This document shows, one piece after another, positions 51,443-60,512 of a stretch of DNA of 64,000 nt. The stretch is from positions 3,949,644 through 4,013,643 of the forward strand of contig NZ_CP035490.1 in the NCBI RefSeq assembly GCF_004135205.1, written 5' to 3'. The notes under the pieces were generated by a model. It had not been told where the DNA came from, ran no database searches, and was given only the letters and a program-made list of their open reading frames with translations. Position 1 is the first letter of the stretch. Every line of letters begins with the position of its first letter. Origin of the DNA: Hahella sp. KA22 (lineage in GTDB: Bacteria; Pseudomonadota; Gammaproteobacteria; Pseudomonadales; Oleiphilaceae). Both the position numbers and the translations under genes were made by a program.

Positions 51443-52552
51443 TTATTCTCCTGTCATTCCCTGAAAGTTCCTTTTTTGAGACAGATTTCCGGCCCTGGGC
51501 CGGTTGACGATGCTCAACCAAAGCGTCGCCAGTTTGGGGTACACCACATTTGCGGAAAAGGTATCCGCAAAACTGGCGTGTCCCCTTGCCGCCAGCTCCG
51601 CGCGCGCGTCATCATCGCTGATTGCGTAGCGCAAAGCCCGGCGCAATTCCTGAATATCCCCCGCCGGCGCCAGCAGGCCCCGGCCATCGCTCAATACATT
51701 GGCGATGCCGCCCACCGGCGTCGAAATCACACAACAATGTCGCGCCAGCGCCTCCAGAATAAACATCGGCATCGCCTCGTCTCTGGAAGGCAGCACCGCA
51801 ATGGCGGCGCGGTCCACCAGCTCCATGAGCGCCTTATGGGACAGCCCCCCCACAAATTCAGCGTTGCGCAGCGCCTCGGGAACCACTCCCGCATCAATGA
51901 CCGGTCCGGCGATGACAAGCTTCCAGGCGCCGACGTTAAGCGTCGGATCAACATCGCCCTCAGCCTGCAATTCTTCCCAGGCCTGCGCCAGTACATCCAC
52001 GCCTTTGCGATAGGTGACGCCGCCGCCGAACACCGCCAGATTCTCCTTATTCCCCGGCCGGCCGGTCGCCACTGCGTTGGGGATATACACAATGCGCTCC
52101 GGCGCCAGGGTTTGGGCCACGATAACGCGAGTCTCTTCACTCAGAACATGAACATAATTCGCCCGCGAAAGGACAAAACGCACCAGTTTCGGATAACGCC
52201 GACTGAACTCGGCGAAACGGCTGCCGTGTAATTGCGCGACCACGCCAAAGCCCAGCAGTTGCGCCAGAGTAAGCAAACTGCCCTCACGCACGAAAGAACC
52301 GTCCTGGGACAGATGCACCACCATGGCGTCCTTGGTTCTGCGTCCACGCAAACGCAGAATTTTCCACAGGGCGCTGAAATACAGCCCCAGCGCCTTAATG
52401 CCTTTGGAGCCGTCCCGGGACGGGATGACCTCCACTTTGAGGTTGGCGAACGGCCAATTCAGATAGGCGTTGATCACCTGAGTCATACCGCCCGCCACCT
52501 CGCCGTGTCGCCCTACGTGCCATATCACGGGCGTCGACTTGCTTACGCTCAT
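51443..52552 (-). CDS. GT4-type glycosyltransferase
   Basis: A 369-residue glycosyltransferase of GT-B fold. The N-domain has WHVGRHGEVAGGMTQVIN; the C-domain has FGGGVTYRKGVDVLAQAW and the EX7E region of GT4 in LPSRDEAMPMFILEALARHC (E-x7-E present). It uses a nucleotide sugar to extend the lipid-linked oligosaccharide in the cytoplasm. It overlaps the pyruvyl transferase gene by 4 bp and is 2 bp from pssD, so it is tightly in the operon. Confidence 0.85.
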   Translation of the reverse strand: MSVSKSTPVIWHVGRHGEVAGGMTQVINAYLNWPFANLKVEVIPSRDGSKGIKALGLYFSALWKILRLRGRRTKDAMVVHLSQDGSFVREGSLLTLAQLLGFGVVAQLHGSRFAEFSRRYPKLVRFVLSRANYVHVLSEETRVIVAQTLAPERIVYIPNAVATGRPGNKENLAVFGGGVTYRKGVDVLAQAWEELQAEGDVDPTLNVGAWKLVIAGPVIDAGVVPEALRNAEFVGGLSHKALMELVDRAAIAVLPSRDEAMPMFILEALARHCCVISTPVGGIANVLSDGRGLLAPAGDIQELRRALRYAISDDDARAELAARGHASFADTFSANVVYPKLATLWLSIVNRPRAGNLSQKRNFQGMTGE

Positions 52553-53622
52553 GCTTCACGCCCCCGCACCGCCTCCACGAAAGAAACCAGTTCTTTGCGA
52601 ACGCCATCCAGGGACACTCTGGCCTGCCCCAGCGTATTCAGATAACTCTCCCGTTGTCGCAGCGTATCCTCCAGAAACTGACCGATGCGCTCCGCAGACC
52701 AGGTCGCGGCGCTTTGTCCCACGCCTTTCAATCCGATGGCCTCGAAATGCCGGTCCACCTTGCTGGAGTTATCCGTGGTCAGACCCGCCGGCGCGGCGCC
52801 TTCCGTATAAGCGGCGATGAGCACGTGGAGGCGGTCGCTGACCACCAGCGCCGCGCGCCGATAGACGTCCCGCAAACGCTGCTCCTGTTGCATATGATCA
52901 TGACCGTCCCAGTCCAGAACCTGTCCGCCCAGACTGCCGGCCAGCTCGCGGGAGCGCGCGGAGTCCATCAGCACCTGGGTCACCGCCATGATTTCCAGAT
53001 GGTGTTTCTGTGCGAAGTCGCGGACGGCCTTACGCCAGGCGTCGTTGGGCGCCGGTCGGTCGCCGCGCATGGACACAATCAGATAGCGACGGTTTTCCAT
53101 GGAGGAAATGCGACTGAGCTCGCCGCCTTCCGCAAACGCCAGATCCGGCATCACGCCGCCGTGTCCCAGGTATTGGAAAGAGCCCTGATCGCGCCAGTAG
53201 GTGAGATCGGAGACTTTCAAGGACGGTGTTATCAGGCGTCGATAAAAGCTGGAGAAATTGCGCACCCCGGAGCCCAGACGCGCGACGCTGCCGCCTCGCG
53301 CCTTGAAGCGTTTCGCCATGGGCAGGACGCCGAGATGCTCTTTCATGCCTTTCAGGCTCAACTGAATTTCTCCGGGCTTGAACAGATAGATGCTTTTCTG
53401 GCGCCGACTGGCTTCCATGCCGGCGCGATACCAGGACAGAAACGAGGTGTAGACATGATCGTCCGGGCGCAACTGCAGCGCCTCGGTATAACCGGCGGGG
53501 GCGTCGCCGGTGAACACATGCAACCGCGAATCGCCCTGCAGCCACTTGGCCAACGGGCGCCTCAGGATGATGTCGCCGATGTTCTGGTATTGACCGATGA
53601 GAGGTAAAAATATCGGGGTCAT
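52549..53622 (-). CDS. Polysaccharide pyruvyl transferase family protein
   Basis: A 357-residue protein of the CsaB/WcaK-type pyruvyl transferase family. Landmarks are IGQYQNIGDIILRRPLAKW at the N-terminus and RAALVVSDRLHVLIAAYTEG near residue 260, with the conserved SxRLH. It should add a pyruvate ketal to a sugar of the repeat unit, giving a negative charge. Overlaps the next gene by an ATGA junction. Confidence 0.8.
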   Translation of the reverse strand: MTPIFLPLIGQYQNIGDIILRRPLAKWLQGDSRLHVFTGDAPAGYTEALQLRPDDHVYTSFLSWYRAGMEASRRQKSIYLFKPGEIQLSLKGMKEHLGVLPMAKRFKARGGSVARLGSGVRNFSSFYRRLITPSLKVSDLTYWRDQGSFQYLGHGGVMPDLAFAEGGELSRISSMENRRYLIVSMRGDRPAPNDAWRKAVRDFAQKHHLEIMAVTQVLMDSARSRELAGSLGGQVLDWDGHDHMQQEQRLRDVYRRAALVVSDRLHVLIAAYTEGAAPAGLTTDNSSKVDRHFEAIGLKGVGQSAATWSAERIGQFLEDTLRQRESYLNTLGQARVSLDGVRKELVSFVEAVRGREA

Positions 53623-53626
53623 GATT

Positions 53627-54892
53627 TCAACTTCCTTGCTTCAGAGCCTCGTGACAGGCTTTCTCATGGATGGCGAAGTAGGTTCCAGCCAATTTCCTTG
53701 CAATGACTGGATAATCCCTGTGAGTTCTTAAATAACGAATAGCGTTTTCCATTCTTTGCCGACGCATGTCCGGGGATTCCTTGAGCAGGGTTTCCGCTGC
53801 ATTCGCAAATGCTTCAGCGGTGTACGGAACGCACAAACCCGCGCCGGATTGGTCGATCACCATTTGCTGATCCGGGTTATCGTTACAGACGACGGGCACG
53901 CCCAGCGCCATGTATTCGATCAATTTGGTCGGCGAGGAGCAGTCAAGCAGCTCGCTCCTGGGAATGGGCGACAAGCCCACTTCCGCCTGACGAATGTAAC
54001 GCCAGGCTTCCTGCATCGGCAGCCAGCCGGTCCAGATCAGAATATCGTCAACGCCCAACTGCCGCGCCCGTTCCTGTAACCAGGCCTTGTGTTGCTGATC
54101 GTTGGTGTCGCCGACGATGGCCACAACGATATTGGGAAGACGCCAGCGCAGCAGCGACGCCATTTCAAACAGGGTTTCGATGTTGCGAACGTAATCCAGG
54201 CTGCCCAGATAAATCAGCGCGCGTCGGCCCCGCATGCGCTGATCGACGCAGACATCGTCTGTGGCGTCCGCATCAAAAGCCGCTACGGAAGCCTGCATGC
54301 GCTCCAGATCCACGCCCATGGGAACCGGGGTCATACGTTCCGCTGGCGCGCCGCGGCCCGCCATGTCCTGCTTCATGCGCTCCGACTGCACAAAGATATG
54401 ATCCGCCTGGCTCAGTACGAGCCGGTACAGAACAAAGCGTCCCAGCAGTCCGCGCAACAGCAAAGGCAGTGAAGTGATTTTCTTCCAACCATTGGCCCGG
54501 CGCGCCCGGTCTATCTGGCCTTCCGGATAGGGATAAGAGCACCAGTACAGGAACGGCATACCTTTGAGTCGGGTGAATATCAGCGCCATTAGCGCGATAA
54601 AAGGCATGTCCCGCACCTGTACGCCGTCATGCCGGTCGCGTCGGGACTGGGCCAGCGCCTTGAACATATGCATGAATACGGCGAGATGTTTGAGCCGGCG
54701 CGGCGGTTTCGCCAGAATCGCCTCGCCGCCGCCCCAGGTCTCCTCCTGTTCCTGCGCGCCGGGTTTGCGAAACGCGACAATGTCGGAATACACGCCATGG
54801 CGTGGTAAACCATCGCCAAAAAGCAGGCCCACATCCACTCGTCTGGCGGGAAACAACCCAGGCGTCAGATAAAGCAGTCTCATCGTTCTCAT
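53627..54892 (-). CDS. GT4-type glycosyltransferase
   Basis: A 421-residue GT-B glycosyltransferase. RLLYLTPGLFPARRVDVG starts the N-domain; the C-domain begins near RALIYLGSLDYVRNIETLF and contains GLSPIPRSELLDCSSPTKLIEYMALGVP, of which SPTKLIEYMALG is the nucleotide-sugar site. The E-x7-E is partly altered. It extends the repeat unit on the lipid carrier. It starts 4 bp inside the flippase gene. Confidence 0.85.
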   Translation of the reverse strand: MRTMRLLYLTPGLFPARRVDVGLLFGDGLPRHGVYSDIVAFRKPGAQEQEETWGGGEAILAKPPRRLKHLAVFMHMFKALAQSRRDRHDGVQVRDMPFIALMALIFTRLKGMPFLYWCSYPYPEGQIDRARRANGWKKITSLPLLLRGLLGRFVLYRLVLSQADHIFVQSERMKQDMAGRGAPAERMTPVPMGVDLERMQASVAAFDADATDDVCVDQRMRGRRALIYLGSLDYVRNIETLFEMASLLRWRLPNIVVAIVGDTNDQQHKAWLQERARQLGVDDILIWTGWLPMQEAWRYIRQAEVGLSPIPRSELLDCSSPTKLIEYMALGVPVVCNDNPDQQMVIDQSGAGLCVPYTAEAFANAAETLLKESPDMRRQRMENAIRYLRTHRDYPVIARKLAGTYFAIHEKACHEALKQGS

Positions 54893-56490
54893 GCCGTGCG
54901 CGCGCCTCTCTTAACTAGCGTTTTCAACAATCCTGTCTCCTCTACGGTGAAAGGCCGGAGCAACCACACTGACACCACAAAAGCGCCAACAATCAGCAGT
55001 GAATAACCCAGCAATGGAATAAGGCCGGAGCCGAGCGCCGCGACGGAGACTTCCGGGCTGATCGCGCCGGGAATGATCGCCACCGCCATGGCCAGAATAA
55101 GTTTGGTCTGATTGAGCCAGTCGAAAGCGTAATCGCAACGCTGCTTGAGGCCCGCGATGATGAAGCTGTTGAACAGCACATGTCCCAGCCCGATGGCGAT
55201 CACCGCCGCCCACACGCCGAAGCCCAGATGCAGCAGCGCCCACAGGCTGGGCAACGTGATCAACCCCAGGGCCGCGCCCCATTTGCACAGGTTGGCCTGA
55301 TCCAGCGTCACGGCGGCGGTTTCCAGTAAAAGCCGCTGGCTGTATGGGATCAGGCACAACAGGAATCCGAAGAACAGGTAGCCGGAGTCGCTGAATTTGC
55401 CGCCGGAAATAAGCTGGATAAGCTCGTCGCCGAACACCGCCGCCACGGACACCAACGGCAGCAGAATCACCAGACTGACTTTGCCGGCGGAATTAGTCAG
55501 GCGACTCAGCTCAGAGGTCCCGCCGCCATTAACGTAAACCGCCACCAGTTTCGGCCGGATCAGACTGAACAGCAGCGACGCCGGCAGGTAGCGCGCAATC
55601 TGGTCATTCAAGGTGCGCAGGAAGCCAAACACCGCGGAAGCCTCCGGCCCCAGGTATTTCTGCAACAGATTGACCAGCGCCTGCGGGCTGTAAAGCAGAG
55701 TTAGCAAGTGCGCGAAATACATGTGCAGGGAAAGCCACCATTGCTGGCGAATGGACGGCTCCGTCCACCCCGCCTCTCCCTGTAATCCTCGCATCGAGCG
55801 ACAGAATTTGATCAGACACGCCAGCGCGACGGTGGTCCCAAACGCGGACGCCGCGAGTTCGATCAGCACCACCGCGTAAAGGCCCATCCCAGGCTGCGCC
55901 AGGGTTTGCGCCGACGGTAAAAGTATTAGTATTGGTTGGGCAAGGTCGGAACCGGAAAGCCGCCACAGCACGAGTAACCCAGCCAGGTAAAGCAACTGCC
56001 GTCCTACCATGCTGGCCCGAATGCCCCCCTGTAACAGCAGCGGTCCGAGCACCGCCTCCCGCAGGAAGCGGCCAACGCCTTCCACCAGAAATACGCCCAG
56101 AAACACCAACGCGGCGGGACGGAACGCTTCTAGTCCCGCCCAGCTGAGATAGGCGTCCATCAGCATTGCGAATAGCAAGGCGCAGGCAATAAGCGCCGCG
56201 CTTTGCCACGCTACGACGCGGCGGCAGAACCCGACCAAACGACGGCCATCCGCCTTCAGACGATACTCGGGAAGCTGCCGCGCGGTGAGCCAGGCCAGCC
56301 CCAGTTGCGCCAGGGAACGGCCGATTTCCGTCATGGCCAGCAGTGTGACGTAGGCGCCGTATTCCGTCACCGGCAGCAAACGCACCGTCACTAACAGAAT
56401 GCCAAGGGTCAACAGCGCCGATATGACTTTGCCGGACAAGAACTTCTTCGTGCCGGAAATCAGCGCCTGACGTGAATAAGGATGACTCAT
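54889..56490 (-). CDS. Wzx-type oligosaccharide flippase
   Basis: A 533-residue integral membrane protein of the MATE/MOP flippase superfamily with about 12-14 helices. The N-terminus reads FLSGKVISALLTLGILLVTV, followed by LPVTEYGAYVTLLAM, as in polysaccharide biosynthesis Wzx proteins. It moves lipid-linked repeat units across the inner membrane. It overlaps both neighbours by 4 bp (ATGA). Confidence 0.85.
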   Translation of the reverse strand: MSHPYSRQALISGTKKFLSGKVISALLTLGILLVTVRLLPVTEYGAYVTLLAMTEIGRSLAQLGLAWLTARQLPEYRLKADGRRLVGFCRRVVAWQSAALIACALLFAMLMDAYLSWAGLEAFRPAALVFLGVFLVEGVGRFLREAVLGPLLLQGGIRASMVGRQLLYLAGLLVLWRLSGSDLAQPILILLPSAQTLAQPGMGLYAVVLIELAASAFGTTVALACLIKFCRSMRGLQGEAGWTEPSIRQQWWLSLHMYFAHLLTLLYSPQALVNLLQKYLGPEASAVFGFLRTLNDQIARYLPASLLFSLIRPKLVAVYVNGGGTSELSRLTNSAGKVSLVILLPLVSVAAVFGDELIQLISGGKFSDSGYLFFGFLLCLIPYSQRLLLETAAVTLDQANLCKWGAALGLITLPSLWALLHLGFGVWAAVIAIGLGHVLFNSFIIAGLKQRCDYAFDWLNQTKLILAMAVAIIPGAISPEVSVAALGSGLIPLLGYSLLIVGAFVVSVWLLRPFTVEETGLLKTLVKRGARTA

Positions 56491-57992
56491 ACCGTCTCCT
56501 CCGTACGTCGGGACTCACGGTAAAGCCACGCCAGATAACCCAGCATGCCCCAGAACAGAATCTGAAAGGGCAACCCCTCCAGCAAGGTGCTGCGATACAC
56601 CGGGTAGATCATACAAATACTCAGCGCCGCCTGAATGCCGGCGGCGTCCGCCATGATCCGGCGACCGAAGCGCGCGGCGCGCAACCTGCCGGCGGTCAGC
56701 CAGGCCGAGACTAATATGCCGTAGAACAGCAGAGAGCCCAGCAGCCCCTGTTCCCACAGTAAGGATGACAGTGCAGTGAGGCTGACGCCGAAGCCGGGAT
56801 AACGCAGCGCGATGGTTCCGCCGGTGGCGTCGTGGGCGGAGCCGATGCCGCAGCCGAAAAAGAAAGACACAGGATCATGCAGGCCTTGCTGCTGAAACCA
56901 GAACAGCAGTCCGGTGAGACGGTTCAAGTAGTAGCCGCCATAGCCTTTGTCGCCCATGTTGTACGCCATGGTGTCGGACAGCATTTCCGACAGACTTTGC
57001 GCTTTCACCAATTGCAGATACGCGTAGGCGGCGCCTAGGGTCAGCAGTGCGCCGACGATCAACGCCAGCACCGCCAGATGGGGTTTTCTCACCAGCTCAC
57101 GGCCGTACAGGGTGACAAACATCAACGGCAGGAAAATCACCACGACCTTGGTTTCACCGAGGAACAACGGCGTCAAAGCGAACAGCCCCAGGACGGCGAA
57201 GTGACGCGGCGATATCAGCTTTTCGCTGCGTCGGGCCAGCAGGAAACCCAGGGCGATCACCAGAAAACTCGCCATTTCGGCGTTAGCGCCGCCGGCGTAG
57301 CGGGTTGCGCCGAAAGTGCCTGCGACTACGTCAATGGGGATCATGCCGGGATAGGCGTATTGCAGGCTTTCTCTGACCGGAACCAGCTTGAGCAGCTCAT
57401 AGAGCGCAAACGGCAATTGCACGATCACCAGCGCTGCGAAAAGCCGCACCCAGCGATCCAAGTCCGCACGGGAAAAACTCAGCCAGGCCAGCGCGAAACA
57501 GACGCCCATGACCTGAAAGTAGCGTTTGAATCCGCTGGCGAGTTCGAAGAGTGTCGATTGCGCCGCGCCGTTCAATAGTGCGTAGCCAACAAACACCAGC
57601 GCCAACCAGATAAAAACAGGCTGCTTCTCGGCGCTGGCGGGATTGAGCAGGCGGCGCGAGGCGGCGCTGAGGAACAGAATCAGGCCCAGTACGGAAATAC
57701 CCCATACTGCTTTCTTGCTCAGGCCTTCCGCCCAGATAGGCGCTAATCCGGCCACGAACAGCCCTAAAAACAGGATCAGCCACAGGGTGATAGCGGCGTT
57801 GGCGAACGCCAGCAGGCCGACGATCATGCCCGCCGCCAGACCCGCCAGCAACAGGTTGCCCGTGGAGGCCACCATGCCAAACACAACGGCGGCGCCCAGC
57901 GCCCCCAGAATGATCAGCGCCTCCACCCCGTATCGCTCAAATAATACCGACGCGCCGTCTGCGCCCGCCTGCAACTGCTGACTGAAAATCAT
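56487..57992 (-). CDS. Wzy/O-antigen ligase-like polymerase
   Basis: A 501-residue membrane protein with about 11 helices and one long periplasmic loop (about 345-420, GDKGYGGYYLNRLTGLLFW to PGFGVSLTALSSLLWEQG), the layout of Wzy polymerases and WaaL ligases. The sequence RLTGLLFWFQQQGL...FFFGCGIGSAHDATGG fits that loop. It probably polymerises repeat units in the periplasm. First of the transfer/assembly genes behind epsI, 69 bp away. Confidence 0.8.
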   Translation of the reverse strand: MIFSQQLQAGADGASVLFERYGVEALIILGALGAAVVFGMVASTGNLLLAGLAAGMIVGLLAFANAAITLWLILFLGLFVAGLAPIWAEGLSKKAVWGISVLGLILFLSAASRRLLNPASAEKQPVFIWLALVFVGYALLNGAAQSTLFELASGFKRYFQVMGVCFALAWLSFSRADLDRWVRLFAALVIVQLPFALYELLKLVPVRESLQYAYPGMIPIDVVAGTFGATRYAGGANAEMASFLVIALGFLLARRSEKLISPRHFAVLGLFALTPLFLGETKVVVIFLPLMFVTLYGRELVRKPHLAVLALIVGALLTLGAAYAYLQLVKAQSLSEMLSDTMAYNMGDKGYGGYYLNRLTGLLFWFQQQGLHDPVSFFFGCGIGSAHDATGGTIALRYPGFGVSLTALSSLLWEQGLLGSLLFYGILVSAWLTAGRLRAARFGRRIMADAAGIQAALSICMIYPVYRSTLLEGLPFQILFWGMLGYLAWLYRESRRTEETV

Positions 57993-58061
57993 CGAACATC
58001 CTTTCGATTAAATGTAAGAGTCCTTCCGGTTATTTACTGCGTCAACCTGTTATGTGAATCC

Positions 58062-58742
58062 TTACTGAGTCAAACCCGCCAGGCGCTGTCGCGACGCTGG
58101 CGAAATTTCCGTTAACAGCGCATCCACCAGCTCCCGCTGTTTCTGAAACGCGCGCATGGAATCTTTATCCACGGAGGACACGCGAAACAGCAGTCCGTCC
58201 GGAATGTATCCTCGGAAGCCATAACTGACTTCCTTTAATTTCTTGTCGACCTTGTTGGCGATCACCTTTTCGCCCACCGTCGCCCAATAGGTGACCGGCT
58301 CATGGCGCTGCCCTTGTGACGTCAGCAGACGGGTGATGCGAATCTGACCGTAATCGGTCTGCAGCAGCCCGGAGGTCTTGTCCGCCAGGGTGAAGCCCTG
58401 GGCCGGATAGCAGACTTCCGGATAGTGCATCTGAATGGCGTCGCGCTGGTCTTCGCCGTATGCAATGGAAACCATTACTCGGTAACCCGATTCATCCGCA
58501 TAGGTGCGGGTCAGCGTCTGGTTATAAATGCGATTGATCGTCTCCCGGGTCTGCGGATCGACGATCTGGTTGGCGGATTGCGTGACTTCGCGCCACCCGC
58601 CAAACACTTCAGGAATCATCGCATCCAGCTTTACCTTGTCGATGTGGTCCGAGAGCATGACCCTTGGCGTCAGGGCGTACGCCGTTACCGCTGAGACCAC
58701 CATGGCCGCGCAGGCGATCAGACTGGTCTTGTGATTACGCAT
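58062..58742 (-). CDS. epsI: EpsI, exosortase-associated protein
   Basis: A 226-residue protein with an N-terminal signal/anchor helix (TSLIACAAMVVSAVTAYAL) and a periplasmic domain of the EpsI family: IPEVFGGWREV, then MHYPEVCYPAQGF with the conserved Cys of the family, and a Ser/Tyr-rich middle. EpsI proteins accompany exosortases in EPS loci, sometimes fused to them; their exact role is unsettled. The gene overlaps the end of the exosortase gene by 8 bp. Confidence 0.9.
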   Translation of the reverse strand: MRNHKTSLIACAAMVVSAVTAYALTPRVMLSDHIDKVKLDAMIPEVFGGWREVTQSANQIVDPQTRETINRIYNQTLTRTYADESGYRVMVSIAYGEDQRDAIQMHYPEVCYPAQGFTLADKTSGLLQTDYGQIRITRLLTSQGQRHEPVTYWATVGEKVIANKVDKKLKEVSYGFRGYIPDGLLFRVSSVDKDSMRAFQKQRELVDALLTEISPASRQRLAGLTQ

Positions 58743-59613
58743 TGGCCTGTCTCCTCCTTGTCGCCGGTTTCAGCGCCAGATGCAAAATCGAGTCGACGCC
58801 GATAATGAGCAACAACGCGCTGACAAACAGCACGATACCGGCGAATCCATGCAGAAACCCCTGCCCCGCCTCATCGCCGTAGTGATAGGTGATCAAGGTC
58901 AGCGCCAGCACTCTGATGAAATTGGCGACGAATGAAATCGGAACAATGGCGATAGCCAGGGCGACGTTACGCCAGATCGATTCGTGGCGCACGATATGCA
59001 GGTAGAACAGCCCCATCGCCTCCAAAGTAAACAGGGTATGCAGTCCCGCGCAGGCATCGGCGATCAGCAGGCGGTATTGGCCGACCTGCAGAATCACCCC
59101 GGATCGGGATACCGGATAGCCCGCCCAGTAGAGCACCTGATCCACGGACCAGGACACCGCAGTTTTCATGGGCAGCGTCAGCGCGCTCACCAGCGGTCCC
59201 GGCAACGGCGCCATAAAGATCATGAACAGCAGCGGAAACCACATCATTTTCACCGCTTCGCGCCCCCGCAGCAGCAAAAGCAGCCCTGCGACCACCGGAA
59301 TCTGCGACCCCACTTCGAACAGCAAAATATCCTGCGAGCGTCCCAATACGTACAGAATCAGGCCGCCGCCAAGGGCGACGCCGCCTTCCAGGGAGGCGGG
59401 AGCGAACTCAAGCTGGTGGATGTCCTGGCGTTTCTTCCAGAAAAACCACAGCACCAGAGTGAGAATAATCGGCTCATGCCCCTGCTCACCCGACGCCCAT
59501 AAAGAACCGGCCAGATCGTAGTAGGTGGGCAGATAAAGCACGACAACGCCTAATAGTACGGGCGACCATTCGCTAATCGCCGGAATATGGGGTCGGGTGA
59601 TCGTCTGCTGCAT
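58735..59613 (-). CDS. xrtB: Exosortase B
   Basis: A 292-residue membrane protein with about eight helices. The catalytic triad of exosortases is present: C188 in LLIADACAGLHTLF, R234 in VANFIRVLALTL and H255 in FLHGFAGIVLF. The DACAGLH motif fits the exosortase B group more than XrtA. Exosortases are transpeptidases that process proteins with a C-terminal sorting tail (PEP-CTERM-like); no such target is seen in the window. The gene lies between epsI and epsG as in Methylobacillus-type eps clusters. Confidence 0.85.
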   Translation of the reverse strand: MQQTITRPHIPAISEWSPVLLGVVVLYLPTYYDLAGSLWASGEQGHEPIILTLVLWFFWKKRQDIHQLEFAPASLEGGVALGGGLILYVLGRSQDILLFEVGSQIPVVAGLLLLLRGREAVKMMWFPLLFMIFMAPLPGPLVSALTLPMKTAVSWSVDQVLYWAGYPVSRSGVILQVGQYRLLIADACAGLHTLFTLEAMGLFYLHIVRHESIWRNVALAIAIVPISFVANFIRVLALTLITYHYGDEAGQGFLHGFAGIVLFVSALLLIIGVDSILHLALKPATRRRQANA

Positions 59614-59642
59614 GATGTTTCAGTGCTTCGCGCGCGTGAGTG

Positions 59643-60512
59643 TCAGGTTTTGTTTAATAAACTCCCGGCGATGGCGACGCCGTTTTGCTTCAGATTCGCC
59701 ACCAGGGATTTGAGGCCTCCGACGGCGGTTTTGTGCTGGCTCGCCACCACCAGCGCTCCGCCCGCCTGCGCGGAAATCGGCTGCGCGTCGGAGACCGAGG
59801 CTCCCGGCGGAGTGTCGAAGATAACGATGTCGTAGTGTTCCTTCAGCTCTTCCATCAGACCTGCAAAACGCGGCCGGCTGAGCAGTTCCTGGGGATTGGG
59901 CGGAATCGCCCCGGCGGTCATCAAAAACAACCCCTGCAGACCTTCAATCCGCCTCACCGCCTCCCGCCAGGGAATGCGATCGGCCAGCACCGTGGAGAAA
60001 CCAAACTTATTCGCGCGCTTGAACAGCTCATGCTGCCGCGGCGCGCGCAGGTCGGCGTCCACAATCAATGTGCGCTCCCCCAGTTGCGAGAACACCACCG
60101 CCAGATTAGCGGCGACAAAACTGCGGCCTTCGCCATGATTGGCGCTGACCACGGATAGAGCTTTGCGCCCGATCTGCGCGTCAAACCAGCGCAGCAGCAG
60201 TTGGCTGCGCAGCGCCCGCAATTGCTCGACGATATGACTGAACGGATTAAACGCGGCGACCACTTCCTGACTGATGCGGTCGTCGGACGCCTGCAAATAG
60301 GAGTAAACAAACTGCCGCGACAAAGCGAACTGAATATCCTGCTCATCCAGCAAACCCAGTTGCATGGCGGCGTCGCCGAAGCGCAGACCGGGCTTGTTTT
60401 GCTGCAAGCGCAGAATCTGCTCCGCGGCGGCGGGCTCCAGTCGCCCGCTGTCGATCAATATAGCGCCAATGGATGGCGAATGACTGCTGAGGTTTTGAGC
60501 TTCCATGTTCAT
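59643..60512 (-). CDS. epsG: EpsG, chain-length tyrosine kinase-like ATPase
   Basis: A 289-residue BY-kinase-like protein. An N-terminal ~70-residue domain (SIGAILIDSGRLEPAAAEQILRLQ, cut here to IGAILIDSGRLEPA) resembles the N-domain of GspE/PilB-type proteins. The P-loop is NHGEGRSFVAANL, with Arg where Lys is usual; Walker A' is LIVDADLRAP and Walker B VIFDTPPG. No Tyr-rich tail is visible at the C-terminus (ends GSLLNKT). It controls polymer length with EpsF, whose start codon it overlaps. Confidence 0.85.
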   Translation of the reverse strand: MNMEAQNLSSHSPSIGAILIDSGRLEPAAAEQILRLQQNKPGLRFGDAAMQLGLLDEQDIQFALSRQFVYSYLQASDDRISQEVVAAFNPFSHIVEQLRALRSQLLLRWFDAQIGRKALSVVSANHGEGRSFVAANLAVVFSQLGERTLIVDADLRAPRQHELFKRANKFGFSTVLADRIPWREAVRRIEGLQGLFLMTAGAIPPNPQELLSRPRFAGLMEELKEHYDIVIFDTPPGASVSDAQPISAQAGGALVVASQHKTAVGGLKSLVANLKQNGVAIAGSLLNKT

